Assembly: GCA_045039925.1 (NCBI GenBank)
Contig: CP108400.1
Span: forward strand, 1,054,001-1,118,000
Length of the DNA stretch: 64,000 nucleotides
Direction of reading: 5' to 3'
DNA from: Yinghuangia sp045039925
GTDB taxonomy: Bacteria; Actinomycetota; Actinomycetes; Streptomycetales; Streptomycetaceae
In this document: positions 49,046 to 56,781 of the stretch, piece by piece
Layout of the letters: every line of letters starts with the position of its first letter
Numbering within the stretch: the first letter of the stretch is position 1
Notes under the pieces: model-generated
Seen by the model: the letters and a program-made list of their open reading frames with translations, nothing else
What the model was told of the DNA's origin: nothing
Databases searched by the model: none
Program-made: the position numbers and the translations under genes

Positions 49046-50035
49046 TCAGTTGGGGGCCTCGGCGGGGTCGCGGAGGAGGGTCGCGAGGCCTGCCGCGGTG
49101 AAGACGTCGTGCAGGATCCGGGCGTCCGAGGCGGCGGCCTGCGGTTCCTCGGCCGGCTCGTGTTCGGTGACGGCCAGGCCGACGAGAGCGAACCGGGCGG
49201 TGAGTGCGCGCAGTGCGGCGCAGACCTGTTCGGCCGTGGCCCCGTTCGGCTCGGGGTAGGACAAGCCGCTGAACTCGGCGGGGTCGAAGACGTCCAAGTC
49301 GAGGTGGACGTACACGCGCGACGCCCCGGTGGCGGCCACGGCTTCGGTGACGGCGGCCGGGTCGTCGAGGGTGCCGACGACCCGGATGCCGGTCCTGGCC
49401 AGGTACGCCTCCTCGGCCGCATCGAGGGCGCGCGTCCCCGCGAGGACGACCTGCTCGGGCGTGAGGCGGGAGTCCGTCGGCGGCAGCAGGTCGGCGGGGC
49501 CCTCGCCGAGCAGCGTGCGCAGGACCATGCCGTGGAAGGCACCCGACGGGGACTCGGCAGGTGCGTTGAGGTCGCCGTGCGCGTCGAACCAGACGACGGC
49601 GACGTCGCCTCCGTACCGGGCGACCGTCGCGGCCACCGGCTCCAACTCGACGCCGCAGTCGCCGCCGAGCGTCACGACCGGGCGGTCGGGGGCTCGGGTG
49701 GCAAGCGTGGCCAGGGCGGCCCGGACGAGCGCGGCGTTGCGGACGAGGGCGGGAGCGTTGCGTACCGCCACACCTGCCTCCACCGCCTCGTCGCGGCCGC
49801 CTGCCGTCGGTTCGCCTGCCGTCGGTTCGCCCGCGGTCGGTTCGCTCGCCGTCCGTTCGCCCGCCGTCGGTTCTCCGCCCCCGGACGCGTCGATCTCGAC
49901 GGGTGCGTCCGGGCGGAGGAGTTGGGCGCTGCGGCGCGCACCGGCGGCCAGCGGCAGCGGATCCGCCACCGACGAGCCCTGCCACTGGGGTACGACGAGG
50001 ACAAGCGGCTCGCCGACAAATGCCTCGGCTGTCAT
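49046..50035 (-). CDS. Arginase/agmatinase family protein
   Basis: 329 residues of the ureohydrolase fold. VVTLGGDCGVE (residues ~121-129), VVWFDAHGDLNAPA (~147-160) and VYVHLDLDVFDP (~240) are the metal-binding motifs. In true arginases the first motif is GGDH; here the His ligand is Cys. Substrate may therefore differ, or only one metal is bound. An insertion at residues ~54-79 is made of GEPTA repeats, encoded by five 15-bp units (49798-49872). It follows the small membrane protein gene by 24 bases on the same strand, so the two are probably one operon. Confidence 0.8.
   Translation of the reverse strand: MTAEAFVGEPLVLVVPQWQGSSVADPLPLAAGARRSAQLLRPDAPVEIDASGGGEPTAGERTASEPTAGEPTAGEPTAGGRDEAVEAGVAVRNAPALVRNAALVRAALATLATRAPDRPVVTLGGDCGVELEPVAATVARYGGDVAVVWFDAHGDLNAPAESPSGAFHGMVLRTLLGEGPADLLPPTDSRLTPEQVVLAGTRALDAAEEAYLARTGIRVVGTLDDPAAVTEAVAATGASRVYVHLDLDVFDPAEFSGLSYPEPNGATAEQVCAALRALTARFALVGLAVTEHEPAEEPQAAASDARILHDVFTAAGLATLLRDPAEAPN
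49798..49872. repeat. 15-bp tandem repeat, five units, inside the arginase-like gene
   Basis: Units of CGCCTGCCGTCGGTT and variants run 49798-49872 and encode the GEPTA-type repeat. The number of units may vary between strains. Confidence 0.8.
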
Positions 50036-50059
50036 GGGGCTCCCTCCGACACGGGACGG

Positions 50060-50509
50060 TCAGGTTCCGCCGATGACCGGCAGTTCCGGCGGGCAGGTGA
50101 CCGGCAGGACGTCGAAGCGTCCGGTCGGCCTGGCCTGCACGGGTATGTCGTACGTGAAGCAGCGGTAGATCGTCGACTTGCCAAACGTCGTCGTGCGCTC
50201 CTCCTCGGCCTTCACGATCCCCTTGATGCCCTCCGCGGAGCGGTCCAGCGTCACCACGCGCACCTTGACCTCCCAGAAGTCCAGGCGCAACGAGTCGCCG
50301 AGGGGCGACGCGCCCGCGTCCATGGACCCGGCCACGATCCCGGCCCAGTGGCGGGTGTGTTCGAGGGCGAGGCGTTCAGTGCGCTTGAGGTCGCGGTTCG
50401 CCTCGACTCTCAGGGTGACCACCACGCCCGCGACGACCAGGCCGACAACCAGCACGGTGACGATGACCATCGACAGACAACTGAACCGCGGCGTGCTCCG
50501 CCTGGCCAT
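50060..50509 (-). CDS. Small membrane-anchored protein, unknown function
   Basis: 149 residues. One N-terminal membrane helix (SMVIVTVLVVGLVVAGVVV, about 13-31) follows a short basic start (ARRSTPRFS). The remaining ~115 residues are extracytoplasmic, with WEVKVRVVTLDRSAEGIKG and TIYRCFTYDIPVQARPTG, and Cys at CFTYD and TCPPELP that may form a disulfide. I do not recognise the family; size and layout resemble pilus-assembly-adjacent or secreted anchor proteins. It precedes the arginase-like gene by 24 bases. Confidence 0.65.
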   Translation of the reverse strand: MARRSTPRFSCLSMVIVTVLVVGLVVAGVVVTLRVEANRDLKRTERLALEHTRHWAGIVAGSMDAGASPLGDSLRLDFWEVKVRVVTLDRSAEGIKGIVKAEEERTTTFGKSTIYRCFTYDIPVQARPTGRFDVLPVTCPPELPVIGGT

Positions 50510-50657
50510 GAACGAACCCCTGTTGTCGCTTTTATCGCTGTTGCCGTGCGAAAGCTGACCGCTTGTCGGTTCATGGCCGGAAATCGCCTCGAAATGTTCG
50601 AGGCGTCGACCGGAACCTGCGCGGAAACCGCACCCTATCGACCGATCGTGGTCGCGG

Positions 50658-51224
50658 TCACGACCCGTCGGCGGAGATCGCCGCGCGCAGGGCCGCGTCG
50701 TGGTCGTCGGCCACCGGATCGGCGAGGTCCGCGACGAACACGGCCACGGCCCGGAGCGTCCCGTCGTCCGCGCGGAGCCGCTCGAGGATGGCGCGCCACG
50801 CCGCCATGTTCGGGTGCGGGACTGCGGTGTATGCCTCGGCCGGCGCCAGCAGATCCACCGCTCGCGCCACCTGGTCGACCGTCAACTCGTAGGACGCGGT
50901 GCCAGCCCGGTGCCCGCAAGCCGTCGCCAGCACCACCGCCGACAGTGCCGCTCCCCCGGCGTTGGCCACCGGGAACTCCACGCTCGCGCCCACCTCTCCG
51001 CCGGACGCGGACGCGGACGCGGACGTGGGAGTGGACGTGGACGTGGACGTGGACGCGGACGCGGGCGTGGGAGTGGGAGTGGGCGCAGGCCCGGACCCGG
51101 CCCCGGGCGCCACGGTGCCCATTCCGAAAGCGGCGGGCGTCCGCCATCCGGGGATCGCGGCCTCGAAACGCCCCCGTGCGGCGGCGAGGTCCGCGGCGGT
51201 GGTCCAGCTCTCGGCGGTGGTCAT
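50658..51224 (-). CDS. Unknown protein with Ser/Thr/Pro/Ala repeat insertion
   Basis: 188 residues from ATG 51224, with GGGAG about eight bases upstream. FEAAIPGWRTPAAFGMGTV opens it. Residues ~50-78 are Thr-Pro, Ser-Thr and Ser-Ala dipeptides (TPTPTPASASTSTSTSTPTS), coded by hexamer GGACGT/C repeats (about 51000-51080). A conserved-looking part follows: VEFPVANAGGAALSAVVLAT, YELTVDQVARAVDLLAPAEA and HPNMAAWRAILERLRADDGT. No known family comes to mind. It is divergent from the first tRNA gene, 153 bases away. Confidence 0.6.
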   Translation of the reverse strand: MTTAESWTTAADLAAARGRFEAAIPGWRTPAAFGMGTVAPGAGSGPAPTPTPTPASASTSTSTSTPTSASASASGGEVGASVEFPVANAGGAALSAVVLATACGHRAGTASYELTVDQVARAVDLLAPAEAYTAVPHPNMAAWRAILERLRADDGTLRAVAVFVADLADPVADDHDAALRAAISADGS

Positions 51225-51377
51225 CGACGGACTCCCGGTGGATCGGCGTACGGTGCGTCGGCGCGCCGAGGGCCGGGGCTCGCGGACCGAGGGACCGAAG
51301 GTCACGCGGTCGATGTCGCAGCCTCCGAAAAACGCGCCGCGCCGACCGTACCCGCCCCGATAAGCTCCCCACGCCGT

Positions 51378-51450
51378 GGGTCCGTAGCGCAGCGGCCGAC
51401 GCGCCTGACTGCGGATCAGGAGGACGCCGGTTCGAGTCCGGCCGGGCCCA
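51378..51450 (+). tRNA. tRNA with anticodon GCG (nominal Arg), atypical
   Basis: A full cloverleaf of 73 nt: acceptor GGGTCCG/CGGGCCC with one T-G pair and discriminator A, D-stem GCG/CGC, anticodon stem CCTGA/TCAGG with loop CTGCGGA, 5-base variable region AGGAC, T-arm GCCGG-TTCGAGT-CCGGC. CCA is not encoded. The anticodon GCG (51411-51413) would read CGC. Bacteria normally use an ACG-to-ICG tRNA for this codon, so this gene is unusual. TAAGCT (51361-51366) is a suitable -10 box 11 bases upstream. Confidence 0.85.
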
Positions 51451-51545
51451 CGGCACGCACGGGCACGGTCCCGACGAGCGAGCCGCGGGCGGGGGAAATC
51501 CCTGTGCCGGGAACGGCATTGCGCCGGTACCTTGACGGCACGCGC

Positions 51546-51618
51546 GGGTCCGTAGCGCAGTGGTCGTCGCGCCCGTCTCAAGAACGGGAGGACGCCGGTT
51601 CGACTCCGGCCGGGCCCA
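51546..51618 (+). tRNA. tRNA with anticodon CAA (nominal Leu) but class I body
   Basis: 73 nt with the same acceptor, T-arm stem and variable region as the tRNA 95 bases upstream. Only the D-loop, one T-loop base and the anticodon arm differ (CCCGT-CTCAAGA-ACGGG). Anticodon CAA (51579-51581) reads TTG. Bacterial leucine tRNAs are class II with a long variable arm; this one has five bases, so leucyl-tRNA synthetase may not recognise it. CCA is not encoded. TACCTT (51528-51533) is a possible -10 box. It may carry a non-leucine amino acid or have a non-translational role. Confidence 0.82.
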
Positions 51619-51671
51619 CGGGAGCGGCCGTACGGTCGCGCCCGCGTACCGCACGCACCCGCGCGGACAGC

Positions 51672-51727
51672 ACAGGCGTACCAGTACAGGCATACCCGCA
51701 CAGGCGTACCAACACAGTCGTACCCGC
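51672..51727. repeat. Four tandem 14-bp repeats between tRNA and SDR genes
   Basis: ACAGGCGTACCAGT, ACAGGCATACCCGC, ACAGGCGTACCAAC and ACAGTCGTACCCGC follow each other with no gap (51672-51727). Positions ACAG and GTACC/ATACC are kept. They could be iterons for a regulator of the downstream operon. Confidence 0.75.
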
Positions 51728-51849
51728 ACGAGCGACAGAAGGCGACCGCCATGACGCACGCAGCACCGGTCGGGGCACGGCGCCCCGATCCCGCCGAGCC
51801 GTAGGTTCCGGCCGCTCCGACCATCCACCACCCCAAGGGGAGCGCCGCG

Positions 51850-53502
51850 TTGACCGAGACGACTCCGGCACCCCCCGTGGTGCCGTCCACCCACACCCCG
51901 ACCCTCCCGACCACGTCGACCGTCCCGACGACGCCGACCAGGTCGACCACCGCCCCGACCACCACCCCGACGAACGACCCCACGAACGCCCGGTCAGCCG
52001 CGCCGAACGGAGCCGCACGGCAACCGCTCGCGCACGACTCGATCCCCCGTGACCCGATCGCGGAGAACCCGGGCGCGCAGAACCCGGTCGCACGTGACCC
52101 GCTCGCTCAGAAGCCGACCGCAACGGACCCGATCGCAAGGGACCCGGGTACGGACCCCGCGCTGGACGCCGCCCTGGCACACCTCGCCACGCTGGAGGAC
52201 CTGGCCCCCGACGACCCGGTGCGCCGCCGCATCGAGTTGGCGGTCGCGGCCTTCGCCAAGTCCGGCCGCAAGCAGCGCCGCGCCGAGCGCAAGCGTGAGC
52301 GTGCCACCGAGCGCACCGACGTGTTCGCGCGTACCGCAACCGGCGCCGACGACCGCATCGACGACGAGCCGCTCGACGAAGCGGCGGCCGGCCCCCGGCC
52401 GGTGGGCACCGTTCCCGGGCAGCGCTGCTACGTCTGCAAGCGCATCTACAGCACGATCGACGCCTTCTACCACCAGCTGTGCCCGCCCTGCGCCCACAAG
52501 AACCGGGTGCGCCGCCGGGCCCGCGCCGACCTGACCGGCCGCCGTGCGCTGGTCACCGGAGGCCGCGTCAAGATCGGTTTCGAGCTGGTGCTCAAGCTGC
52601 TGCGCGACGGCGCCGAGGTGATCGTCACGTCGCGGTTCCCGCACGACACGCGGACGCGCTTCGCGGCCGTGCCGGACCATCGCGCCTGGTACGACCGGCT
52701 GACCGTCGTCCCGATCGACCTGCGGGACCCGGGCCGGCTGATCGCCTGGTGCGATGAACTCGTCGCCGAGGGACGCCCGTTGGACATCCTCGTGAACAAC
52801 GCGGCGCAGACCGTGCGGCGTCCGCCGGAGTCGTACGCCCCACTGCTCGCCGCGGAGCGCGCCGCACTCGGGGCCGGAGCCTTCGAGCCGGTCACCGCGC
52901 TCGCCCCGGCGATGCCGGGAGACGCCGTCCCGTCGCCGCCGCAACTCGTGTCCGCCGCAGGCAGTTTGGCGCTGCCCGTCGACGCCGCCGGGCTCGTTCC
53001 CGACCCCGCTCCCGCGAACTCGTGGTCGCGGCGGGTGCACGAGATCGACCCGGTGGAGCTGCTGGAGGTGCAACTCGTGAACGTCACCGCGCCGTTCCTG
53101 CTGGTGAGCCGCCTCCTGCCGCTGATGCGCCGGTCGCCGTACGCGCGGCGCTACATCGTCAACGTCTCCGCGGTCGAGGGGCAGTTCACGCGCCACTACA
53201 AGGCCCCGGGCCACCCGCACACGAACATGGCGAAAGCCGCGCTCAACATGCTCACGCGCACGAGCGCGGAGGATCTGGCGCGGCACGGCGTCTACATGAC
53301 GAGTGTGGACACCGGGTGGATCACCGACGAGAAGCCGTTCCCGGACCGGGAGCGGGTGGCGCGCGCCGGGTTCCGCACGCCGCTCGACATAGTCGACGGC
53401 GCGGCGCGCGTCTACGACCCGGTGGTGCGCGGCGAGCAAGAGCCGGGCGCGGAGCCGCCGTTCGGGTGCTTCCTCAAGGACTACGCGGTGGCGCCGTGGT
53501 GA
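51850..53502 (+). CDS. SDR oxidoreductase with N-terminal repeats and zinc ribbon
   Basis: 550 residues from TTG with GGGGAG eight bases upstream. Residues 1-100 are low-complexity: Thr/Pro-rich, then a DP-repeat (IPRDPIAENPGAQNPVARDP). A helical Arg/Lys stretch follows. A zinc ribbon CYVC-(14)-CPPC is at about 196-217. The SDR domain starts with RALVTGGRVKIGFELV and has DILVNNAAQT and IVNVSAVEGQF. Where YxxxK is expected the sequence is PHTNMAKAALNM, so the catalytic Tyr appears replaced. It overlaps the leucine-rich-repeat gene by four bases. A binding or atypical redox role is possible. Confidence 0.78.
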   Translation: MTETTPAPPVVPSTHTPTLPTTSTVPTTPTRSTTAPTTTPTNDPTNARSAAPNGAARQPLAHDSIPRDPIAENPGAQNPVARDPLAQKPTATDPIARDPGTDPALDAALAHLATLEDLAPDDPVRRRIELAVAAFAKSGRKQRRAERKRERATERTDVFARTATGADDRIDDEPLDEAAAGPRPVGTVPGQRCYVCKRIYSTIDAFYHQLCPPCAHKNRVRRRARADLTGRRALVTGGRVKIGFELVLKLLRDGAEVIVTSRFPHDTRTRFAAVPDHRAWYDRLTVVPIDLRDPGRLIAWCDELVAEGRPLDILVNNAAQTVRRPPESYAPLLAAERAALGAGAFEPVTALAPAMPGDAVPSPPQLVSAAGSLALPVDAAGLVPDPAPANSWSRRVHEIDPVELLEVQLVNVTAPFLLVSRLLPLMRRSPYARRYIVNVSAVEGQFTRHYKAPGHPHTNMAKAALNMLTRTSAEDLARHGVYMTSVDTGWITDEKPFPDRERVARAGFRTPLDIVDGAARVYDPVVRGEQEPGAEPPFGCFLKDYAVAPW

Positions 53503-54677
53503 CGCGGGACCGCTCCGGCGACGCCGACGACGCCGGCGCCGGCGACCCCGACACCGCGGACCTGGAACCGCTCCTGTCCCGGCTCGCGCAGGACGGGCCG
53601 GTCGCGGAGCGCGTCGACTTCCCGGTCGGCACGCTGCTCCCGGACGGTCGCCTGGACCTGTGCAAGCAGGACTTGGGGCCGGACGGCGGCAGGGCGGTCG
53701 CCGCGGCGCTCCGCCCGGACGGGCCGGTGCGGCACCTGCTGATGGGCACCGACCTGCTGGGCGACGCGGGTGCCGTCGCGGTGGCACACGCGGCCTCCGG
53801 GGCCGGGGTCGACACCGTGTACCTGGGGTGCAACCTGATCGGCCCCGAAGGCGCGCACGGGATCGCCGCCGCGTTGCGCGACCGGCCCGGGGTCTCGGGC
53901 CTGTGGCTCAAGCGCAATCCGCTGGGCGTTGCGGGAGCGCGTACCGTCGCGGCGCTGGTCCGCGACGGTACGCCGCTCACCACCGCCGACCTTGTGCAGA
54001 CCGGCCTGACCGCGGCCGATCTGCCGGGCCTGGTCGATGCCCTGACCGCTCCCGCACGGGGTCCGGGTCGGCACCGGGTCGAGAGGTTGTTCCTGACCGG
54101 CAACCGGCTCGGCCCGGAGGCCGGGCCGGTGCTGGCCCGATTGCTCGGAGACCCGTGCGGGCTGCGGGAGTTGTACGTCTCCGCCACGGCACTCGGCGAC
54201 GCCGGCGTGCGTGCGCTGGGCACGGGGCTCGCCCGCGCCGGGCGTACCGCACCGGGCCGCCTGCGCCGCCTCGCCGTCGGCGACAACGGGGCCGGTCCGG
54301 AGGCGGTGGCGGCACTGGTCGCGGCCGCGGTCGATGCGGGGGTGGAGGTGCTGTCGGTCGGCGGCGTACGCGCGTCCGGCTTCCTCGGTGCGGTGCCGAA
54401 CCGCCTGGACGAGGCGGCGACGGCGCGGATCGCGGGTGTGCTGGCCGGGCGGGAGCACGCGCTCACCTACCTGGACCTGCACGGCACGGGCGTGACGAGC
54501 CGCGGTGCCCTCGCACTGGAGGCGGGGCAGGAACGGGCGGCGACGGGAACGCACTTCGTGCTGGGGTCGGGCATCGCCCGGGCGGTCAAGCGGCGTCTGT
54601 CGGCGCGGGGGCTGCCGGCCGCGCCTGCGGTTCCGAACGAGGTCCGGGCGATCCGGTCGGTGTACCGGACTCCGTGA
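53499..54677 (+). CDS. Leucine-rich-repeat (GALA/RNI-like) protein
   Basis: 392 residues, GTG start overlapping the SDR stop (GTGA), hence translational coupling. About eight ribonuclease-inhibitor-like repeats of 27-30 residues are visible, each with a pattern like VDTVYLGCNLIGPEGAHGIA, VSGLWLKRNPLGVAGARTVA or VERLFLTGNRLGPEAGPVLA. No signal peptide or kinase domain. Such curved solenoids bind proteins. Coupling to the SDR suggests the two act as a complex. The C-terminus (VKRRLSARGLPAAPAVPNEV) is basic. Confidence 0.8.
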   Translation: MTRDRSGDADDAGAGDPDTADLEPLLSRLAQDGPVAERVDFPVGTLLPDGRLDLCKQDLGPDGGRAVAAALRPDGPVRHLLMGTDLLGDAGAVAVAHAASGAGVDTVYLGCNLIGPEGAHGIAAALRDRPGVSGLWLKRNPLGVAGARTVAALVRDGTPLTTADLVQTGLTAADLPGLVDALTAPARGPGRHRVERLFLTGNRLGPEAGPVLARLLGDPCGLRELYVSATALGDAGVRALGTGLARAGRTAPGRLRRLAVGDNGAGPEAVAALVAAAVDAGVEVLSVGGVRASGFLGAVPNRLDEAATARIAGVLAGREHALTYLDLHGTGVTSRGALALEAGQERAATGTHFVLGSGIARAVKRRLSARGLPAAPAVPNEVRAIRSVYRTP

Positions 54678-54714
54678 GCGAGGCCCCGGAGGCTTCCGTG
54701 AGCGAGGCCCCGGA
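54671..54714. repeat. 20-bp direct repeat, 24-bp period
   Basis: TCCGTGAGCGAGGCCCCGGA occurs at 54671-54690 and 54695-54714, starting inside the last codons of the LRR gene. A 36-codon frame from GTG 54674 spans both copies, but is weakly supported. Confidence 0.65.
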
Positions 54715-54870
54715 CGCGTCCCGCTTCGGGGCTGCCGCCGTGGTGCGCGCAGACGGCGCCGGGCACGGATGGACCCACGAATAGACGCCGAGCCCCAGAC
54801 CCAGACCGAGGCTGACGCCGACGGCGAGGGGGTCGGGGCGGGTGGCGGGGAGTGACCGGCGGTAGGGGTG

Positions 54871-54896
54871 GCCGGGACCGGTCGATCGGTCCCGGC
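54871..54896. terminator. 10-bp hairpin terminator
   Basis: GCCGGGACCG (54871-54880) pairs with CGGTCCCGGC (54887-54896), loop GTCGAT, between the LRR gene and the convergent padR gene. Confidence 0.65.
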
Positions 54897-54909
54897 TCAC
54901 CTCTCCTCC

Positions 54910-54969
54910 GTCCCGCGTGCGGCAGTCCCGCGTGCGGCAGTCCCGCGTATGGCAATCCCGCGTCCGGCC
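54910..54969. repeat. 15-bp tandem repeat, four units
   Basis: GTCCCGCGTGCGGCA twice, then GTCCCGCGTATGGCA and ATCCCGCGTCCGGCC (54910-54969), just beyond the padR stop codon. Confidence 0.8.
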
Positions 54970-55018
54970 GTCCCGGGGGCGGTGCCCCGGCGGAGCGGCA
55001 CGTCTCGCGCGCCCACGG

Positions 55019-55615
55019 TTAGTCGGCCTCGGCCAGGATCAGGTACAGACGCTTGCGGGCGTCCGCCATGACCTCCAGGGCCTTGGCCCGCTGGTCCTCA
55101 TTGCCGGTCGCCATGACTTGGCGCAGTGCGTCGCCGACCTGGAAGACGGCGCCGCGGACCTCGCGGAACGCCTCGCGGTCGAAGCCCTGGTTGACGGCGT
55201 CCCACGGGGCGGCGCCCTCGGGCTGCGCGGCGGCCTCCTCGCGGCCGGTGTCGGTGAGCGAGAACAGCTTCTTGCCGCCGGACTCCTCGCCTGCGATGAC
55301 GCCCTCGTCCTCGAGCAGCTGGAGCGTGGGGTACACGGAGCCGGGGCTCGGCTTCCACGCGTCCTGCGTGCGCTCGGCGATCTCGCGGATCATCTCGTAG
55401 CCGTGCATCGGCCGCTCGGCCAGCAGGGCCAGGATCGAGGCGCGTACGTCGCCGCGCCGGGCCCGGCCGCGTCCCCGGCCGCGCGGGCCGTGGCCGCCGT
55501 GGCCCCGCCCGAAGCCGCCCGGACCCCACGAGGGGTCGGGACCGCCCCAGGGGCCGAACGCCGGACGTCGCATCTCTCGGTCGCCCCATGCGGGGCGGTG
55601 CTTCTTGGCATGCAT
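55019..55615 (-). CDS. PadR family transcriptional regulator
   Basis: 198 residues. A Gly/Arg/His-rich N-terminal extension (~55 residues, GRGHGGHGPRGRGRGRARRG) precedes the PadR winged helix: ASILALLAERPMHGYEMIRE, KPSPGSVYPTLQLLEDEGVI and LFSLTDTGREE. A C-terminal helix for dimerisation ends in KRLYLILAEAD. PadR proteins repress efflux or detoxification genes. The region just upstream has two palindromes, so self-repression is likely. GGAGAG lies 8 bases before ATG. No transporter is adjacent. Confidence 0.86.
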   Translation of the reverse strand: MHAKKHRPAWGDREMRRPAFGPWGGPDPSWGPGGFGRGHGGHGPRGRGRGRARRGDVRASILALLAERPMHGYEMIREIAERTQDAWKPSPGSVYPTLQLLEDEGVIAGEESGGKKLFSLTDTGREEAAAQPEGAAPWDAVNQGFDREAFREVRGAVFQVGDALRQVMATGNEDQRAKALEVMADARKRLYLILAEAD

Positions 55616-55631
55616 GATGTCTCTCCTTCAT

Positions 55632-55667
55632 ATCGCGAACCCTTCGCGATGGCTCAACGATATATCG
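55632..55667. promoter_or_regulatory. Palindromic operators upstream of padR
   Basis: ATCGCGAA-CCC-TTCGCGAT (55632-55650) is a perfect dyad. CGATATATCG (55658-55667) is a second palindrome containing a TATATC -10-like box for the minus strand. AT-rich dyads of this type are typical PadR sites. Confidence 0.65.
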
Positions 55668-56047
55668 GAATACACTCACGATGCAACCCCGGACGCTTCG
55701 CACTGCTTTTTACCCCCTTTGCCCATGTTTCGCGCGGAGGCCGGCCAGCCCGCCCACCCCGCTCCGGCAACCGTCCCGATCACACGCGGAACTCCCTTTC
55801 CCGCCACAGGGGTTGACCGCTCTTATCCGGGTACATTTCGGGCAAGTGCCGTGCGCGAGCAAGGCACGAACTCCGGCAGGTACGCCCGCCGCGCCCCGGC
55901 ACCAGGCGGCGGACACCACGCGACCCGCGGCCTCCGGTGATCGGGGGGTGTCCGAAAACGCCCTAAGATCGTCGGGACACCGAGGGTGACCGGCCCGTCG
56001 CACCGTGACGTGCGGGCACGCCTGCCGGATTCGCGAGGGAGAGCACT

Positions 56048-56605
56048 GTGTGGGTCTGGCTCGGGGTCGGCGTGGCGGGGTACCTGGCGCTGATGTGCGT
56101 CGTGGTCCTCGCCCTGCGGGGCGCCAAGGCCCGCAACGCCGCCGAACGGGCCGCGGATGCGGCCGACCCGGAAACCCCCTGGCATGCGGGGCACGCGGGG
56201 CATACGGAGCAAGCGGGGTCGGGAGAACAGTCCGGCACCGAGGATCCGGCGGCTGCTGTTCCGGGGGCTCCGGTCGCGGAGGCCGCGGAATCCTGTGACG
56301 GCAACGCGGACCGCGTCCCGGACGTCGACGCAGATACAGAGGTACGCGCGGACGCGCACACGGGTGCGGGTGCGGGTGCGGGTGCGGCGGCCACCGATAC
56401 CCGCAGGGATGCCGAAACTCCTACCGGCGACGAGCCCGACCCCGAAGCCCATCCGGCCCCCGAGCCGGACTCGGATGGCGTCGCCCCCACACCTCCGGGC
56501 GCTCCCCAGCCTCGGGCCGGCGAACACGGCGACCTGTCCGCGGACCCCACCAAGGCGCCGAGAGCCCCCGCACCTCCCCCGCCGCCGGGTTCGCTGAGGC
56601 GCTGA
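56048..56605 (+). CDS. Single-pass membrane protein with long disordered tail
   Basis: 185 residues. An N-terminal helix (MWVWLGVGVAGYLALMCVVV) is followed by a basic AKARNAAER. About 145 residues of Ala/Glu/Asp/Pro/Gly low complexity end in APAPPPPPGSLRR. GGGAGAG lies eight bases before GTG. The helix-plus-tail layout is common among actinomycete accessory membrane proteins of unknown role. GC bias of third positions is weaker in the tail, so its length may not be functional. Confidence 0.5.
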   Translation: MWVWLGVGVAGYLALMCVVVLALRGAKARNAAERAADAADPETPWHAGHAGHTEQAGSGEQSGTEDPAAAVPGAPVAEAAESCDGNADRVPDVDADTEVRADAHTGAGAGAGAAATDTRRDAETPTGDEPDPEAHPAPEPDSDGVAPTPPGAPQPRAGEHGDLSADPTKAPRAPAPPPPPGSLRR

Positions 56606-56746
56606 GGCGCTGAGGCGGCGACCGTACGCCCACACCGGGCCGTCCCCGCCCGCCCCGCGGCTCGTCACATCGCCATCACGTCGGCGTCACATCAACATCA
56701 GATCCCCATCGGATCCACCCCGCGCGAGACAACTCGCGGCCCACTC

Positions 56747-56775
56747 CTGACGGATCGTCAGATGCCTGCTAGCGT
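56747..56775 (+). promoter_or_regulatory. Leaderless promoter with TGACG-type operator
   Basis: CTGACG (56747-56752), 17 bases, TAGCGT (56770-56775), then ATG at 56782. The -35 is half of a perfect dyad CTGACG-GAT-CGTCAG (56747-56761). A related TGACGGTACGTCA dyad occurs twice at 60927-60955. Confidence 0.65.
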
Positions 56776-56781
56776 CGGCCC

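Noticed and set aside
54674..54784. 36-codon frame overlapping the LRR stop by four bases
   Set aside because: Built on a 24-bp duplicated segment and without a recognisable product; coupling alone is not enough.
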